A stretch of DNA of 20,428 bases from a virus, in IMG/VR virus record IMGVR_UViG_3300027796_000056, positions 1-20,428 of that record; one strand, written 5' to 3'. Every line of letters begins with the position of its first letter. Position 1 is the stretch's first letter. The notes beneath the pieces were generated by a model. That model saw only the letters and a program-made list of their open reading frames with translations. It was not told the DNA's origin and did no database searches. This document shows positions 11,869 to 20,428 of this stretch, one piece after another. A program made the position numbers and the translations under genes.

Positions 11869-12047
11869 TACTGCGTGATACCTTTTTTCTCAGCAAAGAA
11901 GCCCCATCCGACAAAATACAAGAACCACAAAATAGCCCCTACTGTCGGCAACACAAAGCACATCAGCCCGGTAATCATAACGCTCAGCATATTAAACCAG
12001 CTATTTTTATACAGCCTGGTGATGCCTGCCTTAATTTTTTCTTTCAT
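11868..12047 (-). CDS. Small membrane protein of the lysis cassette, 59 aa
   Basis: This gene fills the gap between the coiled-coil protein and the endolysin. The ATG at 12047 opens MKEKIKAGITRLYKNSWFNM. Two hydrophobic segments follow (MLSVMITGLMCFVLP and GAILWFLYFVGWGFF), and then a short tail (AEKKGITQ). The TAA overlaps the endolysin start as TAATG. A basic amphipathic start plus a two-span hairpin fits a holin or antiholin. Without it the lysis block would have an unexplained 180-bp gap. Confidence 0.7.
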   Translation of the reverse strand: MKEKIKAGITRLYKNSWFNMLSVMITGLMCFVLPTVGAILWFLYFVGWGFFAEKKGITQ

Positions 12048-12052
12048 CTTAC

Positions 12053-12424
12053 TTAGTTTAGTATATACTCTTTGACAATTGTTGCTATCGCCGCTATAAC
12101 CAAAACCACTATCGCCCCGATGAATACCTTTGGATGACGGATAAAGAACATAGCATCCTCTAACTTGTCATGGAGGTTCTCCATTTTTAACTCAAGTTTC
12201 TCAAACCTCTTTACGTTAGGACAGTTAGTAACCCTTGTATCTACAACGTGCTTGCCCCACTTAACCGCTCCCGTTAGTCTCTCATCAACCTTATCAAGCT
12301 CCTTCTCTAAATCCGTCACCCTGCCATTAGTGAGTTTAGTCTGTCCCTCTATGCGCTCAAGGGTTTCGTGCATGGTCTTAAACTGCAATTCAAGATAAGT
12401 TCTATAATCTTTCTGGTCTGTCAT
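12053..12424 (-). CDS. Coiled-coil protein with C-terminal membrane anchor
   Basis: I take the ATG at 12424 (MTDQKDYRTY), which overlaps the previous stop as TGATG, in place of an earlier in-frame ATG at 12496 inside the upstream gene. The 123-aa product has two heptad-rich helices (FKTMHETLERIEGQTKL, VTDLEKELDKVDERL; then FEKLELKMENLHDKLEDAM). It ends in one membrane span (VFIGAIVVLVIAAIATIV). Membrane-anchored coiled coils in lysis cassettes can be holin partners (XhlA-like). That is the nearest analogy and is based on architecture, not sequence identity. Confidence 0.7.
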   Translation of the reverse strand: MTDQKDYRTYLELQFKTMHETLERIEGQTKLTNGRVTDLEKELDKVDERLTGAVKWGKHVVDTRVTNCPNVKRFEKLELKMENLHDKLEDAMFFIRHPKVFIGAIVVLVIAAIATIVKEYILN

Positions 12425-12696
12425 CAAATATAAAGTATAATTGTTTCTACTATTACCCATGCGAACATAGCTGCAAACGCCCCGCACACGCCCCAAAAGA
12501 AATCGTAATAGTCAACCGTGCCCTTCTTCAGCCACAAATCCCAAATCAGCTCTTTACCTACTGCGGCAAGGCATCCAATGATAACGGCTATGCCTTTGTC
12601 CCATCCGTACAAATACCCATGAGGGATAACCGCAAAGAGTATCAGCACTATCAGCGTCACCGCTGCACAGGCGAGAAAGTGTTTAAGTTTATCCAT
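12424..12696 (-). CDS. Integral membrane protein, DUF2279/YfiM-like
   Basis: This 90-aa protein has three likely spans (about 8-25, 33-48 and 68-89). Between them are polar motifs: DKLKHF at the N-terminus, GKELIWD in the middle, and a YYDFFWGVCGAFAA segment before the last span. The pattern DK-x-x-HF, KE-x-x-D, D-x-x-(A/W)-G resembles YfiM/DUF2279-type proteins that recur next to phage lysis genes in Bacteroidetes. The conserved charged residues within the membrane suggest more than a passive pore, but the function is not known. Its stop is TGATG-coupled to the coiled-coil gene. Confidence 0.66.
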   Translation of the reverse strand: MDKLKHFLACAAVTLIVLILFAVIPHGYLYGWDKGIAVIIGCLAAVGKELIWDLWLKKGTVDYYDFFWGVCGAFAAMFAWVIVETIILYI

Positions 12697-12715
12697 TCGT
12701 TTATTTGCAACTACA

Positions 12716-14695
12716 CTAAAGCCCTAATACCGTCTTCCATTGATTGGCTGCTTCAATATTTCCTGCAACAGAATAATGAATACCATCGGTTGTCATTGTG
12801 GCGCCGTCATCTCCGCCTTCTAACCATATCCTCTCATCAAAGCCTTGATGAACGTTTGTTCTCTGTGCTATTACATTTGCTATGTGAGTGTTGATTACGT
12901 CACAAGCTGCCTCATAGTTTCTTACCCACACTAAAGCAAGATAAATCTGAACGCTGGGCCACTTTGTTGTAAGAGCATCTATTATGTATAAATAGTCGCT
13001 TTCAAAAGGAGCAAAATCTACCGTTTCAATATTATTAGCACCCAAATTTATTAACGCATAATCCGCCCTGTGGAGTCTTGTCGCCAATTGAGCATCAATT
13101 ACGTTCTGTATGCCTTCTACGCTGGCCCCGGGTAAACCGTACTTATTTGGTCTTGAACAATAACATCCAAAATCATTAGCATCCTCTATGTTGTATGCGA
13201 GGGTATTTTCAAAAGTGGCGGCCTGAGTCTTGCTATCTCCAAGCAAGAATATGTTTTTAGACAACTCTCCACGAGTCATGGTAAGTGGAATGAATGAGGC
13301 GGGAAATTGCGTGGGATAAGCAATAAATTTCTGCACTATTCCAGTTGATGAAATGTTTATTTTTATTCCTGTTTGTGTATTAAACGTAGCGCTTGTATAG
13401 CTATTGCCTAATGCAGTTTGCCCAAATATTATTATATTACCTTGGCATTTGATAAAATAATTAGTTACTGCACCGGCTGATGTATCAACTCCGGTTTTTT
13501 GTGCTCGCTGCGTTTCCGTCCCCAATACTTTTTCAAATAAAGTCAGAGTTCCCGTTCCGCCTCCGGCTTGTACACATCTTAATATCCAACAATTATCGTC
13601 GTCCTGCCTTCTAAAAAGGATATCTAATGTTTCGCCCGTTGCGGGAATCCATGAGAATTGCATAAACATATTTGCACTCTCAGCTGTGAAGGTTTCTCCA
13701 TTAGTAACTGCCGCTCTTTTGTAAACGTTACTATATAAATTAGTTTTGCCCCACAATCCCCCTAATTTTATTTCATACATATCGCTTATCGTTCCCGACG
13801 TATAAACATCTACATACAGACTTGAAGAGTACCAATCATAAATATTAGCAAATGCGTTAGCTAAATAAATTAATGTCCAGTCAGTATAGATACCGCCCTT
13901 AATTGCTGTTATACAGCCAACGTCAGCCTTTATTATCGCTAATTCATAGGTTACTCCCGCTTGGATAGCCTGACTTACATTAATTGTATTCCCATAATTA
14001 TAGGGATACATACCATTTGAGATAGTGAGCAGTCCTCCATTTATTGCGGTTAACCCCGTTCTTTGGTATCCAATCCTTATGTTACCAGTAAATTTAAGAT
14101 ATAGCAAATCGCCCACTTGATTTGTTCTTGTTGGGCCTACTATTTTAGGGTCGGCTAATTGTGATCCATATCCAGATAATGTTACAATATTACTTGCAAT
14201 ACTAACCTTATTGGTTGTATCAGTAATTGTTAATACTCCGGGGCCGGGTTCGCAAGTTCTTGGTGATGTTACGGGCGCTGAATCATCGGTTATAAAATCA
14301 TCATATAATGTATAAACATTATTTTCAACAGTAGCTGCCCCACCAGAAGGTGCAAATGTCACTATAATAATATCTCCATCCGCTACCGCAGAGGCTAATA
14401 CAACCGTCCATACGCCACCTGTCCATGATGCTAAACTAACAACTCTTGCTGCTCCATTAACAGTTGCGGTTATGTCTGTTGCAACCGACGTGCCCTCACT
14501 TGGGAATGTCAATACTACATTAGTAGGCGCAGCGTTCTCAACCGTAGCTGAAATTAGTGTCGCCCAGTAGGAACTCCACGAGATACCACCACCGCCTACT
14601 TTACCATACCTCCGTCTGCGTTTCTTTCTGCCAGGTGCTGACATGGTTTTTCCTATCTGTGGAGGCTCCGGTGGGTAATATGGATTGATTATCAT
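12716..14695 (-). CDS. Tail fibre/spike protein with C-terminal SGNH esterase
   Basis: At 659 aa, the N-terminus has a very basic patch (RKKRRRRYGKVGGGG, about 23-37) and a WSSYWATLISATVENAAP segment opening a beta-sandwich (about 40-125). The middle (130-470) looks like concanavalin-type beta domains. The end is an SGNH/GDSL hydrolase: block I GDS (nucleophile S488), block II G523, block III GANN (N554) and block V DGIH (D637, H640), so all catalytic positions are present. Such enzymes remove acetyl or other ester groups from capsule or O-antigen sugars. It follows the beta-helix spike gene, suggesting paired action on one receptor glycan. Enzyme family is secure and the substrate is unknown. 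Confidence 0.86.
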   Translation of the reverse strand: MIINPYYPPEPPQIGKTMSAPGRKKRRRRYGKVGGGGISWSSYWATLISATVENAAPTNVVLTFPSEGTSVATDITATVNGAARVVSLASWTGGVWTVVLASAVADGDIIIVTFAPSGGAATVENNVYTLYDDFITDDSAPVTSPRTCEPGPGVLTITDTTNKVSIASNIVTLSGYGSQLADPKIVGPTRTNQVGDLLYLKFTGNIRIGYQRTGLTAINGGLLTISNGMYPYNYGNTINVSQAIQAGVTYELAIIKADVGCITAIKGGIYTDWTLIYLANAFANIYDWYSSSLYVDVYTSGTISDMYEIKLGGLWGKTNLYSNVYKRAAVTNGETFTAESANMFMQFSWIPATGETLDILFRRQDDDNCWILRCVQAGGGTGTLTLFEKVLGTETQRAQKTGVDTSAGAVTNYFIKCQGNIIIFGQTALGNSYTSATFNTQTGIKINISSTGIVQKFIAYPTQFPASFIPLTMTRGELSKNIFLLGDSKTQAATFENTLAYNIEDANDFGCYCSRPNKYGLPGASVEGIQNVIDAQLATRLHRADYALINLGANNIETVDFAPFESDYLYIIDALTTKWPSVQIYLALVWVRNYEAACDVINTHIANVIAQRTNVHQGFDERIWLEGGDDGATMTTDGIHYSVAGNIEAANQWKTVLGL

Positions 14696-14698
14696 GGC

Positions 14699-14818
14699 TT
14701 AATTAGAATTAGTCTTAATAATATTTGTTAAACAAGTGAGGGCTGAGGTTTGACGGCTACCTATAAAATATTTCCGACACCCCCTATCCCTTCTTATGTT
14801 GCTCATTATCATCATCAT
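14699..14818 (-). CDS. Possible small ORF between spike genes, 39 aa
   Basis: The 120-bp gap between the beta-helix and SGNH genes holds an ORF that starts at clustered ATG codons (14818 onward) 1 nt after the previous stop. It ends 3 nt before the next start. It encodes a basic, serine/threonine-rich peptide (MSNIRRDRGCRKYFIGSRQT) without membrane span or known motif. The fit to the gap is good, but the A/T-rich 3' end and unremarkable composition leave real doubt. Confidence 0.3.
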   Translation of the reverse strand: MMMIMSNIRRDRGCRKYFIGSRQTSALTCLTNIIKTNSN

Positions 14819-14819
14819 A

Positions 14820-16796
14820 TTAGTATTCATAAGCACCTATCTCAGGTGGGTCGCTCACTGCCTGGTCATCATAGTCGGTAGTCAGACCTACATCTATACC
14901 TGCATTGATACACGGTGAACCTGCCTGTAGATGGTAATCAGATGCCGATACGAATGTAGGATCGTCTGTCACCATTGCAACTACTGTGTCGTTAGTTACT
15001 GTGCATGTAACAAACCTGTTATTGTTAGTTGCGTTGTGACTTATGTTCTTATCTATGCCAATAATATCAATAGTCTGATCTTCCCACTTACATGGAGTAT
15101 ATACATTAAACCATATATTGTTCTTTACACTAACATTAGACCAATCAGCACCAACACCTGTAACACTATCCTTTGCTACCATGTTTATGCCATATATCTG
15201 CACTGTACCATCAGCTCTATAGAATACGTTGTTATATACTCTGAAGTCATTGACTGCAGGTGTGTATGATGCGCTTGTCTTGACCATGTTATACTGCATA
15301 CCGTAACCTGTCATGGTTGCACTTTGTCCTATCTCGGTAAATATGTTGTAATAAACATAGAAGCCATCTATGTTCTGCACAAGGGAGTTTTCACGCAAAC
15401 TCAATACTAAAGCTGTCTGGAAGTTTGTGACATAGTTATTATATACATAAACACCTCCGTCAAATCCTGATTCAAATATTAATCCACTCTCTATTGTTAC
15501 GGGTTGAGATGCAAGTGCTATTATGTTATCATAGACCTTTAAAGCAAATCCATATCCACCTGCGTCATCCCATCCATAACCTGAGAAGTCAATGCCTCCG
15601 GTACATTCATTATTATATATCTCATTGCCACCTTTGCCAGTCCATAATTCTATTGCAAAAGCATATGAATACATACCAACCTCATCTCTCATATTGGTAT
15701 CTATGGTATTATCATAAATCTTACATCCTCTGAGATACCCGGCAATACACTTAATCCCATAACCATAACGCCCTCCTGTAACATTATCAATTATGTTAGT
15801 GTGAATGAGCATACCGCTCTGTCCTCCAATGCTCAGGGCTGCATAGGCAAAGTATGTACTCGCATCATATAAGAAGTCATCACTATTGTTAGTGAATGTA
15901 CAGCTATATATCTCGTTTCCTGTTGCATAGGTTGCCGGGGCAGCACTACCAGCAGCCCTGCCATCCCAATCAATAACAGAAGCATCGTCACCAAGAAAAT
16001 CAACTACCGTTACGTGGTGCATCTTTACATTACTACGGCATTTCATGGTCATACAGGTCTGAGCGGTGAGATTACCATCAAAAGTCAGATAACTTATACT
16101 CTGATTACCGTCTGTTCCCTGACTTGCACTGTGCAATCTCATCAGTGGAGCAAGTGCTGCTGCCGTTGTAATGATTGTTGTTGCTCCTGCGCCAATTATG
16201 CTTACCCCTACTGCAAGCTCACTATAAGTTGTCTCTGTAAATGTCCCTGCGGTGAGATGTATAACTGCTCCTGCCGTTGTTACTCTCGTACAAGCATAAG
16301 CAAGCGTCAGCCAGGGTGTATCTGACGAGCCGTCCACTCCTGCCCCATCTACCCCTGTTGGTGATACCCAATAAAACTCATCTACTGTCTCAACACCCCT
16401 ACCAAACCCTGTAGAATGTTTAAATGATGCGCTATAAGTTGCATTCTCAGCATCACCGGCTGACTTCTCAAGTGAGGTAATAATAAAATAACCTGTGTCA
16501 AACTGTATGGTTGTATCAAGTAATAGGGTATTTATCTGTTTCTCACCAAACTCAAGTTTAACCGGCAGGCGTAATACAATAGCGTCACGGATAATATCAT
16601 AACTACCATCATAGACAAACAGCCCGTCACATGAGGCTGATACATCCATCAGCCCTGCGGCATAGGTGCGTATCGTTCCTGTGCCCTTATTAGTACGCTC
16701 TCGTGGATCTACTTCGATGTTTAAGGTGTAAGATGTGGATGTTGCCAGAAGCACATCATCCTGCCACATATATAAGTCAGTGCCGTTTATTATCAT
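14820..16796 (-). CDS. Tail-tube-like domain fused to parallel beta-helix spike
   Basis: The first 130 residues of this 658-aa protein read as a TP901-type tail-tube fold: NGTDLYMWQDDVLLATSTSY, NKGTGTIRTYAAGLMDVSAS and DGLFVYDG, then a strand-rich end at YFIITSLEKSAGDAEN. From about 142 a right-handed beta-helix follows, with an opening of DUF1565/pectate-lyase type (WVSPTGVDGAG, DTPWLTLAYACTRV). Many N-rich turns come next (VYDNII, VYVYNNYV, VYNNVFY), and the closing AGSPCINAGID ... IGAYEY matches other pectate-lyase-like proteins. The helix probably binds or cleaves host polysaccharide. The tube domain may anchor it to the tail. It overlaps the hub gene by 4 nt. Confidence 0.82.
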   Translation of the reverse strand: MIINGTDLYMWQDDVLLATSTSYTLNIEVDPRERTNKGTGTIRTYAAGLMDVSASCDGLFVYDGSYDIIRDAIVLRLPVKLEFGEKQINTLLLDTTIQFDTGYFIITSLEKSAGDAENATYSASFKHSTGFGRGVETVDEFYWVSPTGVDGAGVDGSSDTPWLTLAYACTRVTTAGAVIHLTAGTFTETTYSELAVGVSIIGAGATTIITTAAALAPLMRLHSASQGTDGNQSISYLTFDGNLTAQTCMTMKCRSNVKMHHVTVVDFLGDDASVIDWDGRAAGSAAPATYATGNEIYSCTFTNNSDDFLYDASTYFAYAALSIGGQSGMLIHTNIIDNVTGGRYGYGIKCIAGYLRGCKIYDNTIDTNMRDEVGMYSYAFAIELWTGKGGNEIYNNECTGGIDFSGYGWDDAGGYGFALKVYDNIIALASQPVTIESGLIFESGFDGGVYVYNNYVTNFQTALVLSLRENSLVQNIDGFYVYYNIFTEIGQSATMTGYGMQYNMVKTSASYTPAVNDFRVYNNVFYRADGTVQIYGINMVAKDSVTGVGADWSNVSVKNNIWFNVYTPCKWEDQTIDIIGIDKNISHNATNNNRFVTCTVTNDTVVAMVTDDPTFVSASDYHLQAGSPCINAGIDVGLTTDYDDQAVSDPPEIGAYEY

Positions 16797-19399
16797 TTTA
16801 CTCCTATTTCAATTATGTCAACTGTCCATTCCCTGTTACGCACATCAAAGTTTGCCCTGTTGGTTGCAAAACACTTATAGTCTGCTCCTGTCACGTTATA
16901 CGGGTCTTGCAGATTATAAATAGGATAGTAATTGACAGGGTCACCCGCTGCTTCTGCCATGTTAAGCTGTATAAAGTGCCTGCCCTTGCTGTGCAATGAT
17001 GCTATCTCATCGGCTACTATCTCTATCAGAGGTTTTGCCTCAGCGTTGCCCGGATGGTTGCCCGTGTGCCATGACACAGTATAATCTACTCCTGCAGTAG
17101 CTGAGTATGTTGCCAGTTTGGTAGTGTCGTCACAGAGGATATTAGCCGTACCTGTTGATCCTGTAAGAGTAACCGTGTCAACCCTTGCAGCAGCAGCTAC
17201 AGCGGCAGTCTGTTTAGCGGGTGTAAATCCTCCGTTAAGGTTGCCTGAGTTATTGTGTATTGTTATAACTGAGAACCCTCCTACCTGCACTGCCTCTGTA
17301 AAAATAAGATCTGCACCGGCTGAGGTTAATGTAATATTGAAAACTACGAACCAACTCTCCTCGGCAGTTACAAAATCTGTTGCCGTGTCGGTAAGGTTAG
17401 TATTCCATATAACCCATTTGGTATAGCCGTTAAAGACTATATGTGCTACCCCTGATGATCCTGTCAGGGTTATGGTTGTAACCTGTGCTGTGCCTGTTGC
17501 GTTGGCTGTAGTATTAACCACACCGCCCGCAAGCGTGCCTGTAGCGTTGGTGATTGTAGTAGCCCCTGTAAAATCAGTGCCGGGCGTGTCGGAGGTGAAT
17601 ATCACATCTGCCCCGTTGCTCGTCAGTATTACCCCTCCGGCAAGGTAATCAAGTGCCCATGAGTTAACAAAGTCAATAGCCGTCTGATTAAGTGAGCCTG
17701 CTGTCGTGGCTATGGCCAAAGAGCCTTTAAACTGCTCAATGACGTTATGAATACCTGTATTGGCACAGTCACCTAAAATATAATCCTGCGTTATCTCAGG
17801 TGCGGTGATGGCATTAGTGGCGGAATATTCATTTGATACAATCTCCTCCACATCAGTAACAGACCTCCGTGCTGCTGTAGCCGTTGCAGCTCCTACCATG
17901 CCAGTAAAACTGAATAAACCCTTTAATAATCCCTGATACCACTTTTTCTTTTTCTTTTTTAGTGCCTGTGTTGTATCGCTCGTAGCATAAAAGCGCACGT
18001 TATTGATACACAAATAAAGCGATGCGTGAGGATATAAGACTATAATAAGAGATCCGCTTTCTGGAAGGCCGGTAACATACCGTGTCCATGTCTTCCACTG
18101 CCCTTGTCCCTTTGTTACGGTAGCCTCAGTTACGGATAGTGCAACTATTGGTGTATCCCATACAGCAGTCGTATCATCATCAGGCGTTGGGTGTGTAAGA
18201 TAATAAGGTGTGACGGTAGTCATAAGAGCTATGCCGAATATACCCGGAGAAACATCAGCCCCTGTGTCATTGATGAACTTATAGTCAAACTCAAACCGGA
18301 ACGTATCCGATGCTGACTGCCGAGCATAAGTACCGAAATACTGTAAAATATACGGCCCTGCAATATGAGGGTTAATGAGCAACCCTTCCGGCTCGCTGGT
18401 GCGGAACTGCAAGGGATGAAATACATTTGTACCTGAGATAGTCCAGTAATCAAAATGTTCAGTAATACGGTCAAAGCTGTCAGGGCTAAATCTGTGGTTT
18501 TCAATCCAGCTTTCCTTATACCCATAATCCTGCTCCGCTGTAAACTTACTCAGCGGTGACTGCATCATCAACACACCACCGGGAATATCAATTATGTCAC
18601 TTGTTGCTGACAATATAGGACGCTGTATGAACTGATCCGGGTCTATGTGTGTCCCTGCCCCGCCCGGAAATACCCGACCGTAAACTATATCCCCGATAAG
18701 CTCAATAGGACGGAATATGACAAACTCCCCAAGATGCTGCCTAATGATAGCGTTATACTTCAACAGTATGCTCTCAAGAACAGTATAACAATCAAATGCA
18801 ATGTTATCGCTGTCAATAAACACATCCTGATCTATAAGCACCTGGTTCATAGGGCTGTCAGTCGTGGCATCAGCCATACGATCCTCGTAGATGTTACAGA
18901 ACTCGGTAAACTGAGTGTAACCTATCTTGGCAAGCACTTTAAGCACAATGTCGCTCTCCTCATCCCGGCCGTTATACAGAGCACCGCTGTTATCATAATT
19001 GAGCGACCTGAGCAACCCAAGCCCGTCAGCGGCTACAAGAGACACAGTGTAGGGTACTGCGTCATACGGCTCAGTGTAATCACTCGTTAACCATCCCTGC
19101 CAGTAAAGTGTATTACCTGCTCCGTAGTATATCTTCATCTTATAGACCATATCCTCCGAAGAGTAAAAGCCGATGTACTCAAAGTTGGTATTACACTCTA
19201 AGTTTAATGTAGCCGTTGAGCCTTTGATAGGGTTAAGTATGAGACTGTCACCGGGAGTGAGCCATTCAATATTCAGAGGTTCGCCTGTAACTTGTAACGT
19301 AGCAATAGCAGCTTGCGCCTGATCTTTAAGAATATCAACACGCCAATCAACGCCGTTAATATCGGTAAACTCTGCTCTATGCGTTACAGTGAATGCCAT
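16793..19399 (-). CDS. Baseplate hub / tail-associated protein with inserted beta-repeats
   Basis: This 868-aa protein directly follows the tape measure (TAA then ATG, no spacer). The N-terminal 130 residues (FTDINGVDWRVDIL, GEPLNIEWLTPGDSL, YWQGWLTSDYTEPYD, AADGLGLL) match the gp27-like hub domain of Bacteroidetes siphophages. About 300-475 forms a carbohydrate-binding-like beta-domain. A KKKKKK run lies at 481-486 and a hydrophobic segment near 490-510. Residues 570-780 carry two and a half copies of a unit of about 100 aa (TVTLTGSTGTANI, then GADLIFT, then NNSGNLNGG). After these the hub-like part resumes (IEIVADEIASLHSKGRHFI). It probably forms the tail tip and starts host contact. Confidence 0.8.
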   Translation of the reverse strand: MAFTVTHRAEFTDINGVDWRVDILKDQAQAAIATLQVTGEPLNIEWLTPGDSLILNPIKGSTATLNLECNTNFEYIGFYSSEDMVYKMKIYYGAGNTLYWQGWLTSDYTEPYDAVPYTVSLVAADGLGLLRSLNYDNSGALYNGRDEESDIVLKVLAKIGYTQFTEFCNIYEDRMADATTDSPMNQVLIDQDVFIDSDNIAFDCYTVLESILLKYNAIIRQHLGEFVIFRPIELIGDIVYGRVFPGGAGTHIDPDQFIQRPILSATSDIIDIPGGVLMMQSPLSKFTAEQDYGYKESWIENHRFSPDSFDRITEHFDYWTISGTNVFHPLQFRTSEPEGLLINPHIAGPYILQYFGTYARQSASDTFRFEFDYKFINDTGADVSPGIFGIALMTTVTPYYLTHPTPDDDTTAVWDTPIVALSVTEATVTKGQGQWKTWTRYVTGLPESGSLIIVLYPHASLYLCINNVRFYATSDTTQALKKKKKKWYQGLLKGLFSFTGMVGAATATAARRSVTDVEEIVSNEYSATNAITAPEITQDYILGDCANTGIHNVIEQFKGSLAIATTAGSLNQTAIDFVNSWALDYLAGGVILTSNGADVIFTSDTPGTDFTGATTITNATGTLAGGVVNTTANATGTAQVTTITLTGSSGVAHIVFNGYTKWVIWNTNLTDTATDFVTAEESWFVVFNITLTSAGADLIFTEAVQVGGFSVITIHNNSGNLNGGFTPAKQTAAVAAAARVDTVTLTGSTGTANILCDDTTKLATYSATAGVDYTVSWHTGNHPGNAEAKPLIEIVADEIASLHSKGRHFIQLNMAEAAGDPVNYYPIYNLQDPYNVTGADYKCFATNRANFDVRNREWTVDIIEIGVK

Positions 19400-20428
19400 T
19401 TAAGTTAACCCTCCAAGTGAATTACTACTGCGTGCACTCGAATAAACAATGTCTCTGCCTTTAAGAACAGCCATGCCACCACCACCCGCCTTAACCGGGA
19501 CAGTACCCAAGCCCATACCTTGTGTCATAAATCCTTTAAACCCTCCCATAAGTGAAAGGAACTCTGCAAAGCCAGGTATCATAGACAGTACTAAATAGGT
19601 TGCTGCCAGTGCTGCCAACTTTACTATGATAGATTTGATAGCATCCAAAGCAGCCTTGCCGAACTCCTCCCATCCTTTTATCCCTGATGAAAACATATCC
19701 TCGAATAACCCTGTAATCTGCATTGATACGTCACGCTGAAATTCCAATTTTGCGTTGTAATTATCAAGTTCAATACCCATCTGTTTAGTCATCGCATCAA
19801 TCTCCTCAAGATTTGCTTTGATCTCAGCATAAGATTGATTTGTTTCGTCAACGTCAGGCTCAAGCCATTTGACATCAGGCATCTTTGACGTAATACTCGG
19901 AGCTATTACATCCTTTTTTTCGCCTGCCTTATCAAGTGTGATACCTAAGGTTGTTATCTGTTTTGTTAAACGTAATATAGCTGCATCACCATCAGCAGCA
20001 GCCTGCCTAACCTCTCCAAGCATACCCAAGAATACTTCCCACTGACCTTTCTTTGACAGTTCATCCTGTAGTCTTGTATAATCACTCATCAGGGCTTGCA
20101 GCATCATCAGCCCTTCACGTTCTTTTGCTTGTGAAGGCGTTAAATCTCCTAACGAAAGCTGATAATTAAGGTCATTAAGCCTCTTTGCATTAGCCTCTGT
20201 CTGACTGAAATAAACATCATAATTTTTAATGATGCCTATGAGATTGGACTTAACAAACTCCCAATATTTATCACTGGCGTTAAACAGCGTTTTGTAATAC
20301 TGCTCCTCGGCATCAATCCTCTTCTGTATCTCTGCGACATTAAGGTCAGTAATCTGTTGCTGTATGCTTACAGCTTCTTGTAACAGCGACCTTTTACGTG
20401 ATGGGTCTGTCTCCTCGGCAGCCGCAAC
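19400..20428 (-). CDS. Tail tape measure protein, C-terminal part
   Basis: The reading frame is open to the window edge, so the visible 342 residues are the C-terminal end only; the internal ATG near 20107 is not the start. The first 230 residues are long charged helices typical of tape-measure coiled coils (SIQQQITDLNVAEIQKRIDA, DYTRLQDELSKKGQWEVFLG). A short hydrophobic section near 275-300 (IIVKLAALAATYLVLSMIPG) is followed by a glycine-rich end (GMGLGTVPVKAGGGGMAVLK). In this protein class the C-terminus contacts the tail tip and can enter the host membrane. It sits immediately before the hub gene, as expected. Full length, and so tail length, cannot be read from this window. Confidence 0.85.
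   Translation of the reverse strand, partial: VAAAEETDPSRKRSLLQEAVSIQQQITDLNVAEIQKRIDAEEQYYKTLFNASDKYWEFVKSNLIGIIKNYDVYFSQTEANAKRLNDLNYQLSLGDLTPSQAKEREGLMMLQALMSDYTRLQDELSKKGQWEVFLGMLGEVRQAAADGDAAILRLTKQITTLGITLDKAGEKKDVIAPSITSKMPDVKWLEPDVDETNQSYAEIKANLEEIDAMTKQMGIELDNYNAKLEFQRDVSMQITGLFEDMFSSGIKGWEEFGKAALDAIKSIIVKLAALAATYLVLSMIPGFAEFLSLMGGFKGFMTQGMGLGTVPVKAGGGGMAVLKGRDIVYSSARSSNSLGGLT

Noticed and set aside
14931-16325. Cysteine- and histidine-rich plus-strand ORFs opposite the beta-helix gene
   Set aside because: The composition results from the antisense of an N/Y/G-rich beta-helix; no motif or start context supports them.

Overview
The window reads as part of the genome of a tailed phage or prophage (siphovirus-like) of a Bacteroidota host. 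Phage identity rests on a large terminase, a tape-measure C-terminus, a baseplate hub, tail-spike enzymes, and an M15 endolysin with holin- and spanin-like partners. The host assignment is an inference from three things: starts without Shine-Dalgarno sequences, SSC-type lipoboxes, and candidate promoters of the Bacteroidetes -33/-7 form. Every gene I accept is on the minus strand, so transcription runs from high to low coordinates. No integrase, repressor, portal or capsid gene is visible.

Late block, 20428 down to 10802. It holds the C-terminal part of the tape measure, a baseplate-hub protein carrying inserted beta-repeats, a tail-tube-like domain fused to a parallel beta-helix, and a tail protein ending in an SGNH esterase. 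A lysis cassette follows: three membrane or coiled-coil proteins, an M15 peptidase, a holin-like protein and a lipoprotein with a C-terminal membrane segment (unimolecular spanin). The block ends in a strong intrinsic terminator at 10802-10831.

Early block, 10741 down to the left edge. A candidate promoter (10712-10741) drives a leader with strong RNA structure (about 10575-10703). About twenty tightly packed genes follow: an SSB-like protein, an exported lipoprotein, a small HNH protein, a protein with a RAMP-like glycine-rich C-terminus, a replication protein, an adenine/cytosine-N4 DNA methyltransferase and a free-standing DnaA domain IV. The operon then runs into an HNH-terminase pair and the start of a second methyltransferase. 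Most neighbours overlap as ATGA, TGATG or TAATG, which also revealed several tiny genes (31-59 aa) and settled several starts.

The most unusual element is about 610 bp of non-coding sequence between 5673 and 6285, just upstream of the replication gene. It is a degenerate pentamer array, GGTNN on the transcribed-sense strand, punctuated by a GGCA tetramer. The tetramer resets the phase after every 11-13 pentamers, giving unit lengths of 59, 64 or 69 bp (one of 78). I do not recognise it as any described element.
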